Shown one piece after another: positions 27,125-36,815 of a stretch of 64,000 nt of DNA. This DNA is from Neorhizobium sp. SOG26 (GTDB taxonomy: Bacteria > Pseudomonadota > Alphaproteobacteria > Rhizobiales > Rhizobiaceae). The stretch spans positions 372,001 to 436,000 of the forward strand of contig NZ_CP025512.1 in the NCBI RefSeq assembly GCF_003491345.1. The letters are read 5' to 3'. A program made the position numbers and the translations under genes. The notes under the pieces were generated by a model, which worked only from the letters and a program-made list of their open reading frames with translations, did no database searches and was not told the DNA's origin. The number at the start of each line of letters is the position of its first letter. Position 1 is the first letter of the stretch.

Positions 27125-28963
27125 TTAGCTCGCCTTGCGCATCTGGTAGGCCATCTGGTGCAGGCTGCTCGAGGCGCTTTCGACCTGGCCGATGCGGAAG
27201 CCGCGGATCAGGTTCAGCAACTCGTCCGTGTCGGTTGCCAGCGCCTCGGCGGAAGCCGTGGTCTCTTCGGCCATCGCAGCATTGTGCTGGGTGGCGGCGT
27301 CGAGCTGGTTAAGCGAAGACGAGATCGACCGCAGGGTCGTATCCTGCTCGGAAGCGGAGTGGGCGATCTTGCCGACGATCTCGCTGGCCACCTTCACCTG
27401 GTCGGAAATCCGCTTCAGCGCTTCCCCGGCTTCACCCACCAGGCGAACCCCGTTCTGCACCTGGCCCGACGAGCGTGAGATCTGGTCCTTGATCTCCTTG
27501 GCCGCCGCGGCCGAACGCTGTGCCAGTTCGCGCACTTCCTGCGCAACGACTGCAAAACCCTTGCCGGAGTCACCTGCACGCGCGGCTTCCACGCCGGCGT
27601 TGAGCGCGAGGAGGTTGGTCTGGAAGGCGATGTCGTCGATCACGCCGATGATCTTGGAGATCTCGCCGGACGACTGCTCGATACCGCCCATCGCCTCGAT
27701 GGCCTGTGCGACGATGAGATCCGAACGGCTGGCCTCAGAGCTGACAGATGTCACACGCTGCGAAGCCTCATGGGCGCCTTCGGCCGTCTGGCGCACGGTG
27801 ACCGCCAGTTCGTCGAGCGCCGCGGAGGTTTCCTCGAGATTTGCCGCCTGGCGCTCGGTGCGCTGCGACAGCTCGTTGGAGGCGCGGCGGATCTCTTCCT
27901 TGGAGCCGCCGATGTCGATGCCCTTGGCATTGACCTTGGCCATGGCTGCTTCCAGCCGCGCCAGCGCGTCGTTGAAGTTGTGGCGCAAGGTCTCGTAGCG
28001 CGGGCCAAGATCGCTGCAGCGAACGGTGAGGTCGCCGGTCGCGAGCGCTTCGAGCGCTTCGCCAATGGTGGCGACGACGCGCGCCTGCGCTGCTGCGTCC
28101 TTCTGCTGCAGGTCGGCGTTCTGCTGGCGCTCGCGATCGAGCTCCCGCTTCTGGCTTTCCTCGCGTTCGGCCATGGCGTGCCGCTCGCGCACCTTCTCCT
28201 GCAGCGCCTTCGTGGCCTTTGCCATCATGCCCACTTCGTTGCGCATTTCAGTATGCGGGATCGCCGTGTCTACGTCTTCATCGGCCACCGCTTCCAGCGC
28301 CTTGTGAACGGCGGCAAGCGGCTTGGTGATGTTGCGGATCAGGAGTAGCGCAAACAGGATGCCGATCAGCGTGATGGCAGCGCCGGACGACACTGCCCGC
28401 CAGATCGCGGCGCGTGCCTGCGCCTGCAGGTCATCAAGGTAGACGCCGGTTCCGACAGCCACCTGCCACGGCTCAAAGGCTTTCGAATAGCCGCCCTTCA
28501 AGAATGTGGCATCAGCCGGCTGGCCGGGCTTCGTCCAGTAGAAGTCGGCGCGTCCCTTGCCGTTGCGGGCCTGCTCAACGACATCGCGGACAAGGTATTT
28601 GCCGGTCTTGTCCTGGACGTCCTTGAAGCTCTTGCCGCTGTCGTCCTTGATCCCGTGGAAGACCTGGACGTGGTTGTAGTCATATCCATAGAGGTAGCCG
28701 TCCGGCTCAAAACGCACGCTCGAAAGCGCCGCATAGGCCTGGGCCTTGGCTTCCTTCTCGGTCAGTTCGCCCGATAGCTGCTTCTTGTGGAAGCCTTCAA
28801 GGATGGAGAACGCGGATTCGACCTGCGTGCGCAGCATGCCGTAGCGCTCGTCGAACATCGTGTTGATGGAGGAGCGGATCTGGAAGAACGACGCGACCGC
28901 AAACGCGAGCACCAGCGCGATCGTCAGAAATATCAGCTGGTGTGATATCTTCAAATTCTTCAT
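27125..28963 (-). CDS. Methyl-accepting chemotaxis protein with single Cache domain
   Basis: The 612-residue chemoreceptor has a first membrane helix (about residues 8-28), a periplasmic sCache_2-type sensor (about 35-185, with FEPDGYLYGYDYN and WQVAVGTGVYLDD), a second helix near 190-212, a HAMP domain, and the cytoplasmic signalling coil with the conserved tip [21 protein letters not shown]. There is no C-terminal CheR-tether pentapeptide (it ends QMRKAS). sCache_2 receptors often sense small organic acids; the ligand here is unknown. The start at 28963 puts the helix at the N-terminus. The leader contains two perfect hairpins, one at 28988-29005. Confidence 0.9.
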   Translation of the reverse strand: MKNLKISHQLIFLTIALVLAFAVASFFQIRSSINTMFDERYGMLRTQVESAFSILEGFHKKQLSGELTEKEAKAQAYAALSSVRFEPDGYLYGYDYNHVQVFHGIKDDSGKSFKDVQDKTGKYLVRDVVEQARNGKGRADFYWTKPGQPADATFLKGGYSKAFEPWQVAVGTGVYLDDLQAQARAAIWRAVSSGAAITLIGILFALLLIRNITKPLAAVHKALEAVADEDVDTAIPHTEMRNEVGMMAKATKALQEKVRERHAMAEREESQKRELDRERQQNADLQQKDAAAQARVVATIGEALEALATGDLTVRCSDLGPRYETLRHNFNDALARLEAAMAKVNAKGIDIGGSKEEIRRASNELSQRTERQAANLEETSAALDELAVTVRQTAEGAHEASQRVTSVSSEASRSDLIVAQAIEAMGGIEQSSGEISKIIGVIDDIAFQTNLLALNAGVEAARAGDSGKGFAVVAQEVRELAQRSAAAAKEIKDQISRSSGQVQNGVRLVGEAGEALKRISDQVKVASEIVGKIAHSASEQDTTLRSISSSLNQLDAATQHNAAMAEETTASAEALATDTDELLNLIRGFRIGQVESASSSLHQMAYQMRKAS

Positions 28964-29160
28964 GTTGGGAACTTTCAAGGACAGGAACTTCGGCGCACGC
29001 CGAAGACGAAGAGGCGAGAGCGCTTCCTGCGCGACAAGGTGCTGCATTGCACTGCAGCAACAATGAAAGCTCAACTTGAACAAAGATTTAATGATATGCT
29101 GAAATAGGCCTCAGCCGCAGCGCTGGCCCATGCGACTTTCGACTGTGTTTGCTGGTGTTG

Positions 29161-29634
29161 TTAGTTTACCCGCAGTTCTACGTCGCCCATGAGTATAGCC
29201 TGGGGAGCAGCCGCGGATTCGACGGCGCTGGTCGTGGCGTCTTCGTCGATACCGTCTTTCGTAGGCACAGCGGTCGCAGACTGTGCTTCGGCTGGGACAG
29301 GCTGGTCAGGACCGGTTTCGGCAACCGCACTGTCCTGCATCCAGCCTGGGACCTTGCTGACATAGACCACCGGCGAGCCGCCGAACCAGGCCTCCGTTCG
29401 CACAAGCCTCTTTTCGCCGTGCATCTCGATTACTTCAATCTTCTGGGTGCCGGCCGCAAGTTCGGGCACCACGTAGCTGCCAGAGTCTGCCTTCGCAGGC
29501 TCGGCGACGCAATGCGTGCAGGCCTTGACGACGATGCTCGTCGCAGACGACGGCGCGCCGCCGACACTGGTGATCGACGAAGCGAGCGCTGTGCCGCCGG
29601 ATAAAACCACTGCCATAGCCAGGACGATACGCAT
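29161..29634 (-). CDS. Exported protein of unknown function with a CTHC motif
   Basis: The 157-residue product has a signal peptide (residues 1-18, ending TALAS) and a small beta-rich region with ACTHC at about 38-42, then a Pro/Ala/Glu-rich tail. I do not recognise a family. The C-x2-C pair could bind metal or form a disulfide in the periplasm; nothing in the neighbourhood settles this. It is on the same strand as the chemoreceptor gene (197 bases downstream) and purD (92 bases upstream). Confidence 0.65.
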   Translation of the reverse strand: MRIVLAMAVVLSGGTALASSITSVGGAPSSATSIVVKACTHCVAEPAKADSGSYVVPELAAGTQKIEVIEMHGEKRLVRTEAWFGGSPVVYVSKVPGWMQDSAVAETGPDQPVPAEAQSATAVPTKDGIDEDATTSAVESAAAPQAILMGDVELRVN

Positions 29635-29726
29635 GACGAAATCCCCGTTAAGCCCTTTGCGGAGCTAAGCAGGGTTTCCTTTCGATCCCGTCAGGAAAAA
29701 CAGTAAATTTTGAATGAACTGCGTCG

Positions 29727-30998
29727 TTAGCGGCCTTCGCGCGCAATCGCACGCCAGCCGATATCGCGGCGGCAGAAGCCGTTGTCCCACTTCACCTGGT
29801 CGAGGAGCGCATAGGCTCGTGCCTGCGCCTCGCCGACGGTCTTGCCCGTCGCAGTGACGTTCAACACGCGCCCACCGGTTGTCACCAGTTGGTCGCCCTT
29901 CAAGGCCGTGCCGGCATGGAAGATCTTGGCGCCATCGCCACCTGCAGGCAGATGCGCAATCGGTGTGTTCTTGTCATAGGAACCGGGATAACCCTTCGAT
30001 GCCATGACGACCGTCAGCGCCACGTCATCGTGCCATTCGGCCTGCACCTGGTCGAGCGTTCCGGTCGCGGCCGCGTAGAGCAGGTCAAGCAGGTCGCTTT
30101 TCAGCCGCATCATCAGCACCTGGCATTCCGGATCGCCGAAGCGGACATTGTATTCGATGAGTTCCGGGCCCTTGGCGGTGATCATCAGCCCGGCAAAGAA
30201 GACGCCGGTGAACGGATAACCGCTTTCCGCCATGCCGCGGATCGTAGGCTCGATGATCTCGGTCATCGTGCGCGCCACCATTTCGTCGGTCATCACCGGG
30301 GCAGGGGAATAAGCGCCCATACCGCCGGTATTCGGGCCGGTGTCACCGTCTCCAACACGTTTGTGGTCCTGCGCGGTCGCAAGCGCCAGCGCCGTCTTGC
30401 CGTCCGACAGGCAGAAGAAGCTCGCCTCTTCGCCGTCGAGATAGGCTTCGACCACGACTTCTGCGCCGGCGCTGCCGAAGGCACCGTCAAAGCAGTCATC
30501 GATGGCGGCAAGCGCTTCTTCGATAGTCATGGCAACGGTGACGCCCTTGCCGGCCGCAAGGCCATCCGCCTTGACGACGATCGGTGCGCCTTGTTCCTCG
30601 ACATACGTTTTGGCGGAAGCGGCGTCGGTGAAGCGGCGATAGGCGCCGGTCGGGATGTCGTAGCGGGCGCAGAGATCCTTGGTGAAGCCCTTCGAGCCTT
30701 CAAGCTGTGCGGCTGCGGCGGAAGGGCCGAAGACAAGGACGCCGGCGGAGCGAAGCACATCGGCCAAGCCTGCCACCAGCGGCGCCTCTGGTCCAACCAC
30801 GACGAGATCGATCCCGGTCTCGCGGCAAAACGTCAGCACCGCGTCATGGTTCTCGACGTCGAGCGCAACGAGTTCTGCATGGTCGGCGATGCCGGGATTG
30901 CCCGGCGCGGCATAAAGCTTGCTGAGCTTTGGCGACTGGGCCAGCTTCCATGCCAGCGCGTGTTCTCGTCCACCCGAACCAATCAAGAGAAGCTTCAT
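29727..30998 (-). CDS. purD: Phosphoribosylamine-glycine ligase
   Basis: PurD makes glycinamide ribonucleotide from phosphoribosylamine, glycine and ATP, the second step of purine synthesis. The 423-residue protein has the N-terminal [14 protein letters not shown], an ATP-grasp core with [16 protein letters not shown] and [14 protein letters not shown], and [10 protein letters not shown] near residue 295. Length is normal. It diverges from tex; the 145-base gap between them should hold both promoters. Confidence 0.96.
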   Translation of the reverse strand: MKLLLIGSGGREHALAWKLAQSPKLSKLYAAPGNPGIADHAELVALDVENHDAVLTFCRETGIDLVVVGPEAPLVAGLADVLRSAGVLVFGPSAAAAQLEGSKGFTKDLCARYDIPTGAYRRFTDAASAKTYVEEQGAPIVVKADGLAAGKGVTVAMTIEEALAAIDDCFDGAFGSAGAEVVVEAYLDGEEASFFCLSDGKTALALATAQDHKRVGDGDTGPNTGGMGAYSPAPVMTDEMVARTMTEIIEPTIRGMAESGYPFTGVFFAGLMITAKGPELIEYNVRFGDPECQVLMMRLKSDLLDLLYAAATGTLDQVQAEWHDDVALTVVMASKGYPGSYDKNTPIAHLPAGGDGAKIFHAGTALKGDQLVTTGGRVLNVTATGKTVGEAQARAYALLDQVKWDNGFCRRDIGWRAIAREGR

Positions 30999-31143
30999 GT
31001 TGCACCCTTTCGCTGCCGTCCTCGGCGGTTAAGGGGAGGGGAGGCAAAGGTCAAGTTGCCAGCCTGTGGAATCGCACCCTTGAAGCGTTGCCTTGCCGCA
31101 AAGTTTGACTATGGTCGCGCCTCCAAAATGAACGAGGATACGC

Positions 31144-33438
31144 ATGGCCGCCGATAACCGATTTCTCGCCACCGCGATCGCTGCCGAAATCAATGCCCGT
31201 CCCGAACAGGCGGCTGCTGCAATCGGGCTGATCGACGAAGGTGCCACCGTACCCTTCATCGCCCGTTATCGTAAGGAAGTCACCGGTGGCCTTGACGATA
31301 CGCAGCTGCGCACCCTGTCCGAGCGGCTGGTTTACCTGCGCGAACTGGAAGCGCGTCGTGCCTCGATCATCGATTCCATCAACAGCCAGGGCAAGCTGAC
31401 CGATGAGCTGGCCGCCAAGATCGGCAAGGCGACCACCAAGGCGGAACTCGAAGACCTTTACCTTCCCTACAAGCCCAAGCGCCGGACGCGTGCGGAAATC
31501 GCTCGCGAGCGTGGGCTGGGGCCGCTGGCCGAAGCGCTCTGGGCAGATCGCACGGCGGATCCGGCCCTGCTTGCGGCGCCCTATGTCACGGGTGACGTTG
31601 CCGACGTTAAGGCGGCGCTTGAAGGCGCGCGTGACATCGTTGCCGAAACCATTTCCGAAAATGCCGATCTGCTTGGCAAGCTGCGCCAGCACATGCGCAA
31701 TGGCGCGATGCTGCGCGCCAAGGTGGTCGATGGCAAGCAGGAGCAGGGCGCCAAGTTCGCCGATTACTTCGATCACTCGGAGCGCTGGGCAACGGCGCCG
31801 GGGCACCGCGCGCTGGCGATGCTGCGTGGCTGGAATGAGGAAGTTCTCACCCTGACGATCGAGGTGGATGCCGACGATCCATCGCCGGTGAAGCCCGCCC
31901 AGCGGATCATCGCCGCTGCCTTCGACATCCGCGATCGGGGTGCGGCAGATCGCTGGCTGATGGACGTCGCCGGCTGGACCTGGCGTGTGAAGCTCTCGGT
32001 CTCCCTGTCGCTCGATTTGATGCGCGAACTCCGCGAACGGGCCGAAGAGGAAGCGATCCACGTTTTCGCGCGAAACCTTAAGGACCTGCTGCTTGCCGCA
32101 CCCGCCGGCTCGCGCCCGACCATAGGGCTTGATCCCGGCATCCGTACCGGCGTCAAGGTCGCCGTGGTGGATGCAACGGGCAAGCTCCTCGAAACCACCA
32201 CCGTTTATCCGTTCCCGCCTAAGAACGATGTGCGCGGCACCCAGGCAGAACTTGCTGCGCTCATCCGCAAGCACAATGTCGAGCTGATCGCGATCGGCAA
32301 CGGCACCGGCAGCCGTGAGACGGAGAAGCTGGTGGCGGACATGCTGGCGGCGCTGCCGGGCCAGAAGCCCACCAAGGTGATCGTCTCTGAAGCGGGCGCC
32401 TCGGTGTATTCGGCTTCCGAGACGGCTGCGGCAGAGTTTCCGCAGCTCGATGTATCTTTGCGTGGTGCCGTCTCCATCGCGCGCCGCCTGCAGGATCCGC
32501 TGGCGGAGCTCGTCAAGATCGAGCCGAAATCAATCGGCGTGGGTCAATACCAGCATGACGTGGACCAGGGAAAATTGTCCCGCTCGCTCGATGCCGTGGT
32601 CGAAGATGCGGTGAATGCCGTCGGCGTCGACGTCAACATGGCCTCTGCGCCGCTTCTGGCACGCGTCTCCGGTCTCAGCCGCTCGATCGCCGAAGCGATC
32701 GTTGCCCATCGCGACCAGAACGGCGCCTTCTCCAGCCGCCGCGATCTGCTCAAGGTTGCCCGCCTCGGCAACCGCACCTTCGAACAGGCCGCTGGCTTCT
32801 TGCGCATCCCGAACGGCAAGGAGCCGCTCGATGCCTCCGCTGTGCACCCCGAGGCTTACGATGTTGCCAAGAAGATCGTCGCTGCCTGCGGTCGCGACCT
32901 TCGCTCGCTGATGGGCGACAGCGCGACCTTGAAGGCGCTTGATCCGCGGAGGTTCATTGACGAACGCTTCGGCCTTCCGACAGTCAAGGACATCATCGCT
33001 GAGCTCGAAAAGCCGGGACGCGACCCGCGTCCAAGCTTCAAGACCGCTACCTTTGCGGAAGGCGTCAACGAGATCCAGGATCTGAAGCCCGGAATGATGC
33101 TGGAAGGCACCGTCACCAATGTCGCCGCCTTCGGCGCCTTCGTTGATATCGGCGTGCACCAGGACGGTCTCGTCCATGTCTCGCAGCTTGCCGACCGGTT
33201 CATCAAGGACGCGCATGAAGTGGTGAAGGCAGGCGATGTCGTGAAGGTTCGCGTTGTCGAGGTCGACGTGAAGCGCAAGCGAATCGGCCTGACGATGCGC
33301 AAGGATGGCAGCGAGGCGCCACCGCCGCGGATGGGCGATCGTGGCGCTCCGGCGAACAAGAAATTCATGAAGACGGAAAAACCGGCCTCGCAGGGCGCTT
33401 TCGGTGCCGCACTCGCGGAAGCTTTAAAGCGGCGCTGA
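31144..33438 (+). CDS. tex: Tex family RNA-binding transcription accessory protein
   Basis: Tex proteins are conserved nucleic-acid-binding proteins related to eukaryotic Spt6. The 764-residue product has the N-terminal helical region ([21 protein letters not shown]), a YqgF-like domain starting around [18 protein letters not shown] (about 325), a helix-hairpin-helix region ([20 protein letters not shown]) and a C-terminal S1 domain (about 650-720, [23 protein letters not shown]). The tail is basic and disordered. It ends at a strong terminator. Its exact role in transcription or RNA metabolism in rhizobia is not fixed. Confidence 0.95.
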   Translation: MAADNRFLATAIAAEINARPEQAAAAIGLIDEGATVPFIARYRKEVTGGLDDTQLRTLSERLVYLRELEARRASIIDSINSQGKLTDELAAKIGKATTKAELEDLYLPYKPKRRTRAEIARERGLGPLAEALWADRTADPALLAAPYVTGDVADVKAALEGARDIVAETISENADLLGKLRQHMRNGAMLRAKVVDGKQEQGAKFADYFDHSERWATAPGHRALAMLRGWNEEVLTLTIEVDADDPSPVKPAQRIIAAAFDIRDRGAADRWLMDVAGWTWRVKLSVSLSLDLMRELRERAEEEAIHVFARNLKDLLLAAPAGSRPTIGLDPGIRTGVKVAVVDATGKLLETTTVYPFPPKNDVRGTQAELAALIRKHNVELIAIGNGTGSRETEKLVADMLAALPGQKPTKVIVSEAGASVYSASETAAAEFPQLDVSLRGAVSIARRLQDPLAELVKIEPKSIGVGQYQHDVDQGKLSRSLDAVVEDAVNAVGVDVNMASAPLLARVSGLSRSIAEAIVAHRDQNGAFSSRRDLLKVARLGNRTFEQAAGFLRIPNGKEPLDASAVHPEAYDVAKKIVAACGRDLRSLMGDSATLKALDPRRFIDERFGLPTVKDIIAELEKPGRDPRPSFKTATFAEGVNEIQDLKPGMMLEGTVTNVAAFGAFVDIGVHQDGLVHVSQLADRFIKDAHEVVKAGDVVKVRVVEVDVKRKRIGLTMRKDGSEAPPPRMGDRGAPANKKFMKTEKPASQGAFGAALAEALKRR

Positions 33439-33474
33439 TTCCGCCACACGTTTCACGATTATCTACCAGAAGAT

Positions 33475-33512
33475 GCAGGTTGTCGGCCAAGGGTTTGACG
33501 ACCTGCTTTTTT
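33475..33512 (+). terminator. Rho-independent terminator of tex
   Basis: GCAGGTTGTC (33475-33484) pairs with GACGACCTGC (33497-33506) in a 10-bp stem with one G-U, a 12-base loop, then six T. Confidence 0.88.
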
Positions 33513-33537
33513 ATGTCATTTTCGGGGCGGGGACGTG

Positions 33538-33565
33538 CTTGCATGTCTTCAGGAACACGCTAGGT
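33538..33565 (+). promoter_or_regulatory. Candidate promoter of the cyclopropane synthase gene
   Basis: CTTGCA (33538-33543) and CTAGGT (33560-33565) are 16 bases apart. Downstream, AGGTT and AACCT form an inverted repeat (33562-33585 region). Strong SD GGAGGT is at 33595-33600. Confidence 0.35.
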
Positions 33566-33606
33566 TAAATTGATAAGGCAACCTTAGTACTTTCGGAGGT
33601 GAGTCT

Positions 33607-34863
33607 ATGGCCTCGTCCCTTCACACCCTTCTCAGCAAGATCATCAAGACCGGCAGCCTGACCGTCCGCGGCTCGGGTGGAGAGCAACACTACGGGGATG
33701 GTGGAGGCAGGCGGGTCGCCATCAGGTTCACGGACGAGGCGGCGGAACGGGCGCTGGTCCGAGATCCGCAACTCCAGCTTGGCGAGCTTTACATGGACGG
33801 GCGCCTCGTGGTCGAGGAAGGCGATGTCTACGAGTTCCTCGCGCTGATCAAGGACAACACGCTGGAAGAAGGCCTGACGCTGAGCATGGTGCTCAACGGC
33901 ATCAGGCGCATGATCGTCTCCCAGTTTCGCAATCGGGTGCCGATCAACCACAACCGGCGCAATGTTGCCCATCACTATGATCTCGACGAAAAGCTGTTTT
34001 CGCTCTTCCTCGACGAGGACTGGCAATATTCCTGCGCTTATTTCAACCCGCCAGGCATCTCGCTCGACGAAGCGCAGATAGCCAAGAAGCGGCACATCGT
34101 GGCGAAGCTCCTGGCCGAACCGGGCCAGAAGGCACTGGAAATCGGCTCCGGCTGGGGCGGCATGGCGATGTATCTGTCGGAATCCTCCGGCGTCGACGTC
34201 ACCGGCATAACGCTGTCGACCGAGCAGTTGAAGATCTCGCGCGAACGGGCAGCCAAGCGTGGCCTTGCCCATAGCGTTCGTTTCGAGCTGCAGGACTATT
34301 ATTACCTGCCAAAGACGACGAAGTATGACCGCATCGTTTCGGTCGGCATGTTCGAGCATGTCGGGCGACTGAACTACCGCAAGTTCTTCAACAAGGTGAA
34401 CGACGTGCTCGCCGATGACGGCGTCATGGTGCTGCATTCGATCGGCCAGCCATACCCGGCGATCTACAACAATCCCTGGATCGAGAAATACATCTTCCCC
34501 GGCGGCTATATCCCGTCGATCGCGGAAGTCATGCCGGCGATCGAGAAGGCCGGGCTGCTCGTCTCCGACATCGAGATCCTGCCGATGCACTACGCCTACA
34601 CGCTGCGCCATTGGCGTGAGCGCTTCATGGCGAACAAGGAAAAGGCCGCGGCAATCTACGACGAGCGGTTCGTGCGCATGTGGGAGTTCTATCTCGCCGG
34701 CTCCGAGATGGCGTTCACCCACGAGGCGTTCTTCATCTTCCAGATGCAGATCGTCAAGAAGCGCACAGCGGTGCCGGACAACCGCAACTATATCTACGAG
34801 CGCGAGGCGGAACTGAAGGCGTTCGAGCAGCAGCGCATCCCGCTCGACAGGATCGCCGTGTGA
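33607..34863 (+). CDS. cfa: Cyclopropane-fatty-acyl-phospholipid synthase family protein
   Basis: CFA synthases add a methylene group from SAM across the double bond of membrane phospholipid acyl chains. The 418-residue protein has an N-terminal lipid-binding part (LGELYMDGRLVVEEGD) and a C-terminal methyltransferase domain with ALEIGSGWGGMAMYL (about 178-192), YDRIVSVGMFEHVG and the active-site-type HYAYTLRHWRERF. These are diagnostic. Rhizobia usually have two or more paralogues, so this one could be either the main enzyme or a homologue. It has its own promoter region behind the tex terminator. Confidence 0.9.
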   Translation: MASSLHTLLSKIIKTGSLTVRGSGGEQHYGDGGGRRVAIRFTDEAAERALVRDPQLQLGELYMDGRLVVEEGDVYEFLALIKDNTLEEGLTLSMVLNGIRRMIVSQFRNRVPINHNRRNVAHHYDLDEKLFSLFLDEDWQYSCAYFNPPGISLDEAQIAKKRHIVAKLLAEPGQKALEIGSGWGGMAMYLSESSGVDVTGITLSTEQLKISRERAAKRGLAHSVRFELQDYYYLPKTTKYDRIVSVGMFEHVGRLNYRKFFNKVNDVLADDGVMVLHSIGQPYPAIYNNPWIEKYIFPGGYIPSIAEVMPAIEKAGLLVSDIEILPMHYAYTLRHWRERFMANKEKAAAIYDERFVRMWEFYLAGSEMAFTHEAFFIFQMQIVKKRTAVPDNRNYIYEREAELKAFEQQRIPLDRIAV

Positions 34864-34929
34864 GGAGGCAGCGTCGGGCAGCCCGCGCGGCTGCTTGACC
34901 CTGCCTTAAACCGGGCGGTAGAACCGGTT

Positions 34930-35877
34930 ATGTCCGACATTCATCTTTCCGGTCGCGTTGCCGACGCGCCTTCCAACAACTGGGTCTACAGGGTGCTGCC
35001 GCGCAACCTGTGGCCTTACGCGCAACTCGCCCGCTGGGACCGTCCGATCGGCTGGCAATTGCTGATGTGGCCGTGCTTCTGGTCCGCAGCACTCGCCGCC
35101 AATGCGGCCAAGGATCTGGGGGCGTTTTCGCCCGGTCAGTTCATCGGGCACCTGGTGCTGTTTTTCATAGGCGCCGTCGCGATGCGTGGCGCGGGCTGCA
35201 CCTATAATGACCTCGTTGACCACAAGATCGACATGGAAGTGGCGCGCACGCGGTCGCGGCCGCTGCCGTCAGGTCGCGCCACGCGCTTCCAGGCGAAGGT
35301 GTTCATTGCGCTGCAGGCGCTCGTCGGCTTGCTGGTGTTGCTGCAGTTCAATGGCTTTGCGATCGCGCTCGGCATCGTCTCCTTGGCGATCGTTGCCATT
35401 TATCCCTTTGCCAAACGCTTCACCGACTGGCCGCAGTTCTTCCTTGGGCTAGCTTTTTCCTGGGGTGCGTTGATGGGATGGGCGGGCGTCTTCGGCAGCC
35501 TGTCCTGGGCGGCCATCTGGCTCTACCTTGCGGCCATCGCCTGGACGATCGGCTACGACACGATCTATGCGCACCAGGACAAGGAAGATGATGAACTCAT
35601 CGGCGTTCGCTCCACGGCACGCCTCTTCGCCGAAGATACGAAGGCCTGGCTGATCGGGCTTTACGGGCTGACGCTGCTGTTCCTCCTCTTCGCCTTCGCG
35701 GCCGCCGGTATCGGCTTCCTCGGCTATCTCGGCTTGTTCATCGCCGCTGGCATGTTTGCCTGGCAGGTGGCAGTGCTCGATATCGACAACGGCGACCAGT
35801 GCGTCGAACTGTTCCGGTCGAACAGCCGGGTCGGCGCCATCATCTTTGCAGGGCTTGCCGTTTCGCTGCTCTTCTAG
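34930..35877 (+). CDS. ubiA: 4-hydroxybenzoate polyprenyltransferase
   Basis: UbiA attaches the polyprenyl chain to 4-hydroxybenzoate in ubiquinone synthesis; the chain would come from the polyprenyl synthase at 15.0 kb. The 315-residue integral membrane protein has about eight to nine helices and the two aspartate-rich motifs NDLVDHKIDMEVARTRSRPL (about 95) and YDTIYAHQDKEDD (about 213), which bind Mg2+-diphosphate. It ends in front of a strong bidirectional terminator. Confidence 0.95.
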   Translation: MSDIHLSGRVADAPSNNWVYRVLPRNLWPYAQLARWDRPIGWQLLMWPCFWSAALAANAAKDLGAFSPGQFIGHLVLFFIGAVAMRGAGCTYNDLVDHKIDMEVARTRSRPLPSGRATRFQAKVFIALQALVGLLVLLQFNGFAIALGIVSLAIVAIYPFAKRFTDWPQFFLGLAFSWGALMGWAGVFGSLSWAAIWLYLAAIAWTIGYDTIYAHQDKEDDELIGVRSTARLFAEDTKAWLIGLYGLTLLFLLFAFAAAGIGFLGYLGLFIAAGMFAWQVAVLDIDNGDQCVELFRSNSRVGAIIFAGLAVSLLF

Positions 35878-35883
35878 AAACGA

Positions 35884-35913
35884 AAAAGCCCGACCGCTGC
35901 CGGTCGGGCTTTT
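35884..35913. terminator. Bidirectional terminator between ubiA and the DUF6101 gene
   Basis: AAAAGCCCGACCG (35884-35896) and CGGTCGGGCTTTT (35901-35913) are exact complements around a 4-base loop, giving a 13-bp stem with A and T tracts on both sides, suited to both convergent genes. Confidence 0.9.
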
Positions 35914-35948
35914 CATTGCATTACACGCTGGACAAAGGGACAGAAAGC

Positions 35949-36515
35949 CTAGCGCCGTGCAATGATTTCCTTGCCTTCGATCCGCATCGTCACGCCGAGA
36001 TTGCCGGTCGTGCGACGGACAAGGAAGCGCGGCCGCCGTGCCGCGAAGTAGGAATGGCGGCGACGCGGAGCGGTGCGGGTGGAGCGCACGTCTCCGAAAT
36101 GGTTTTCCAGCGGCCGGGCAACGCCGTCGGCCTCCACCATCAGCATCGGAATGCGGAAGGCATCCGACCAGCTGCGCCAGTCGGCTGCGATATCGCAAAG
36201 GTCGTGCGCCACCAAAAGCGGGATGCAGAGACCCGGATCGTCGTGGTGCAGTTCAAGCGTCACGGTGACTTCGCCGTCTCCGTGATCAATGGCTCTCGCA
36301 GCAACGCCCTTGAAGGCGCGAGCGGGAAGGGCGAACGACAGCGGCAGGCCGCTGGTCGGAAGGATCTTGCGCAGCACAGCGCCGCGCTCGTCGATGGTAA
36401 TAGTGACATCTCCTGATGTCTCGCGCAGCGCATACGTGATTTGCTGCGGGAAACGAGACGGATCGAGCCTCAATGTCGACCCTGCCCATACGGGCTTCAG
36501 AACGGTATTGCTCAT
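35949..36515 (-). CDS. DUF6101 family protein
   Basis: This 188-residue protein matches my recall of the Rhizobiales-specific DUF6101 family. It looks cytoplasmic, without signal peptide or membrane helix, with a beta-rich N-terminal half (LRLDPSRFPQQITYALRE, VTITIDERGAVLRK) and a basic C-terminal stretch (APRRRHSYFAARRPRFLVRR) that could bind nucleic acid or membranes. Function is unknown. AAGGG lies about nine bases before the ATG. It is preceded by a structured leader and is monocistronic. Confidence 0.75.
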   Translation of the reverse strand: MSNTVLKPVWAGSTLRLDPSRFPQQITYALRETSGDVTITIDERGAVLRKILPTSGLPLSFALPARAFKGVAARAIDHGDGEVTVTLELHHDDPGLCIPLLVAHDLCDIAADWRSWSDAFRIPMLMVEADGVARPLENHFGDVRSTRTAPRRRHSYFAARRPRFLVRRTTGNLGVTMRIEGKEIIARR

Positions 36516-36600
36516 CCAATGCTACCCTTGTTTTACCTGAGAGCCGTTGCCGGTATCTCGTGCGGGACTTTTGTCCTCTGATGGCTGGAGCATAGGAGCC
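36516..36600 (-). promoter_or_regulatory. Structured 5' leader with glycine-riboswitch-like end
   Basis: Read on the minus strand, the 85 bases before the DUF6101 start contain a GGAC-AAAA-GTCC hairpin, a CCG-GCAA-CGG hairpin flanked by GAG and CTC, and then CUCUCAGGUAAAA. The last element equals the conserved 3' part of glycine aptamers, but the usual CCGAAGG core is not present. Ligand binding is not claimed; a structured regulatory leader is likely. Confidence 0.4.
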
Positions 36601-36815
36601 GCCCTTCCAAAACTGCTTAAAAATCGCGGTTAAGGAAAGTTTGCCTCGGTCGATGGTTATCAAAACCGATCGGAGTTGGGTTTCTCCAAAGTAAATCAGG
36701 TGCAGAAAATGCAGTCTAATCATCGACTTGAGGCGGTGCCGCCGGCTTGAAAGCCCCGGGCAAGGCTGGTCGGCAATGCTTGCCACAGCATCATTCCGAC
36801 TCGCAGGGCCTCGTC
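36601..36815. other. Divergent intergenic region without a recognised gene
   Basis: This stretch separates the DUF6101 leader from the DUF1217 gene. It is AT-richer than its surroundings and includes CTTAA-N9-TTAAG at about 36616-36634. I see no clear promoter or small gene in it; both divergent promoters must lie here. Confidence 0.4.

Noticed and set aside
36616..36634. CTTAA-N9-TTAAG as CtrA box near the DUF1217 gene
   Set aside because: Spacing of 9 rather than 7 bases; the flagellar link would be attractive but the motif does not fit.
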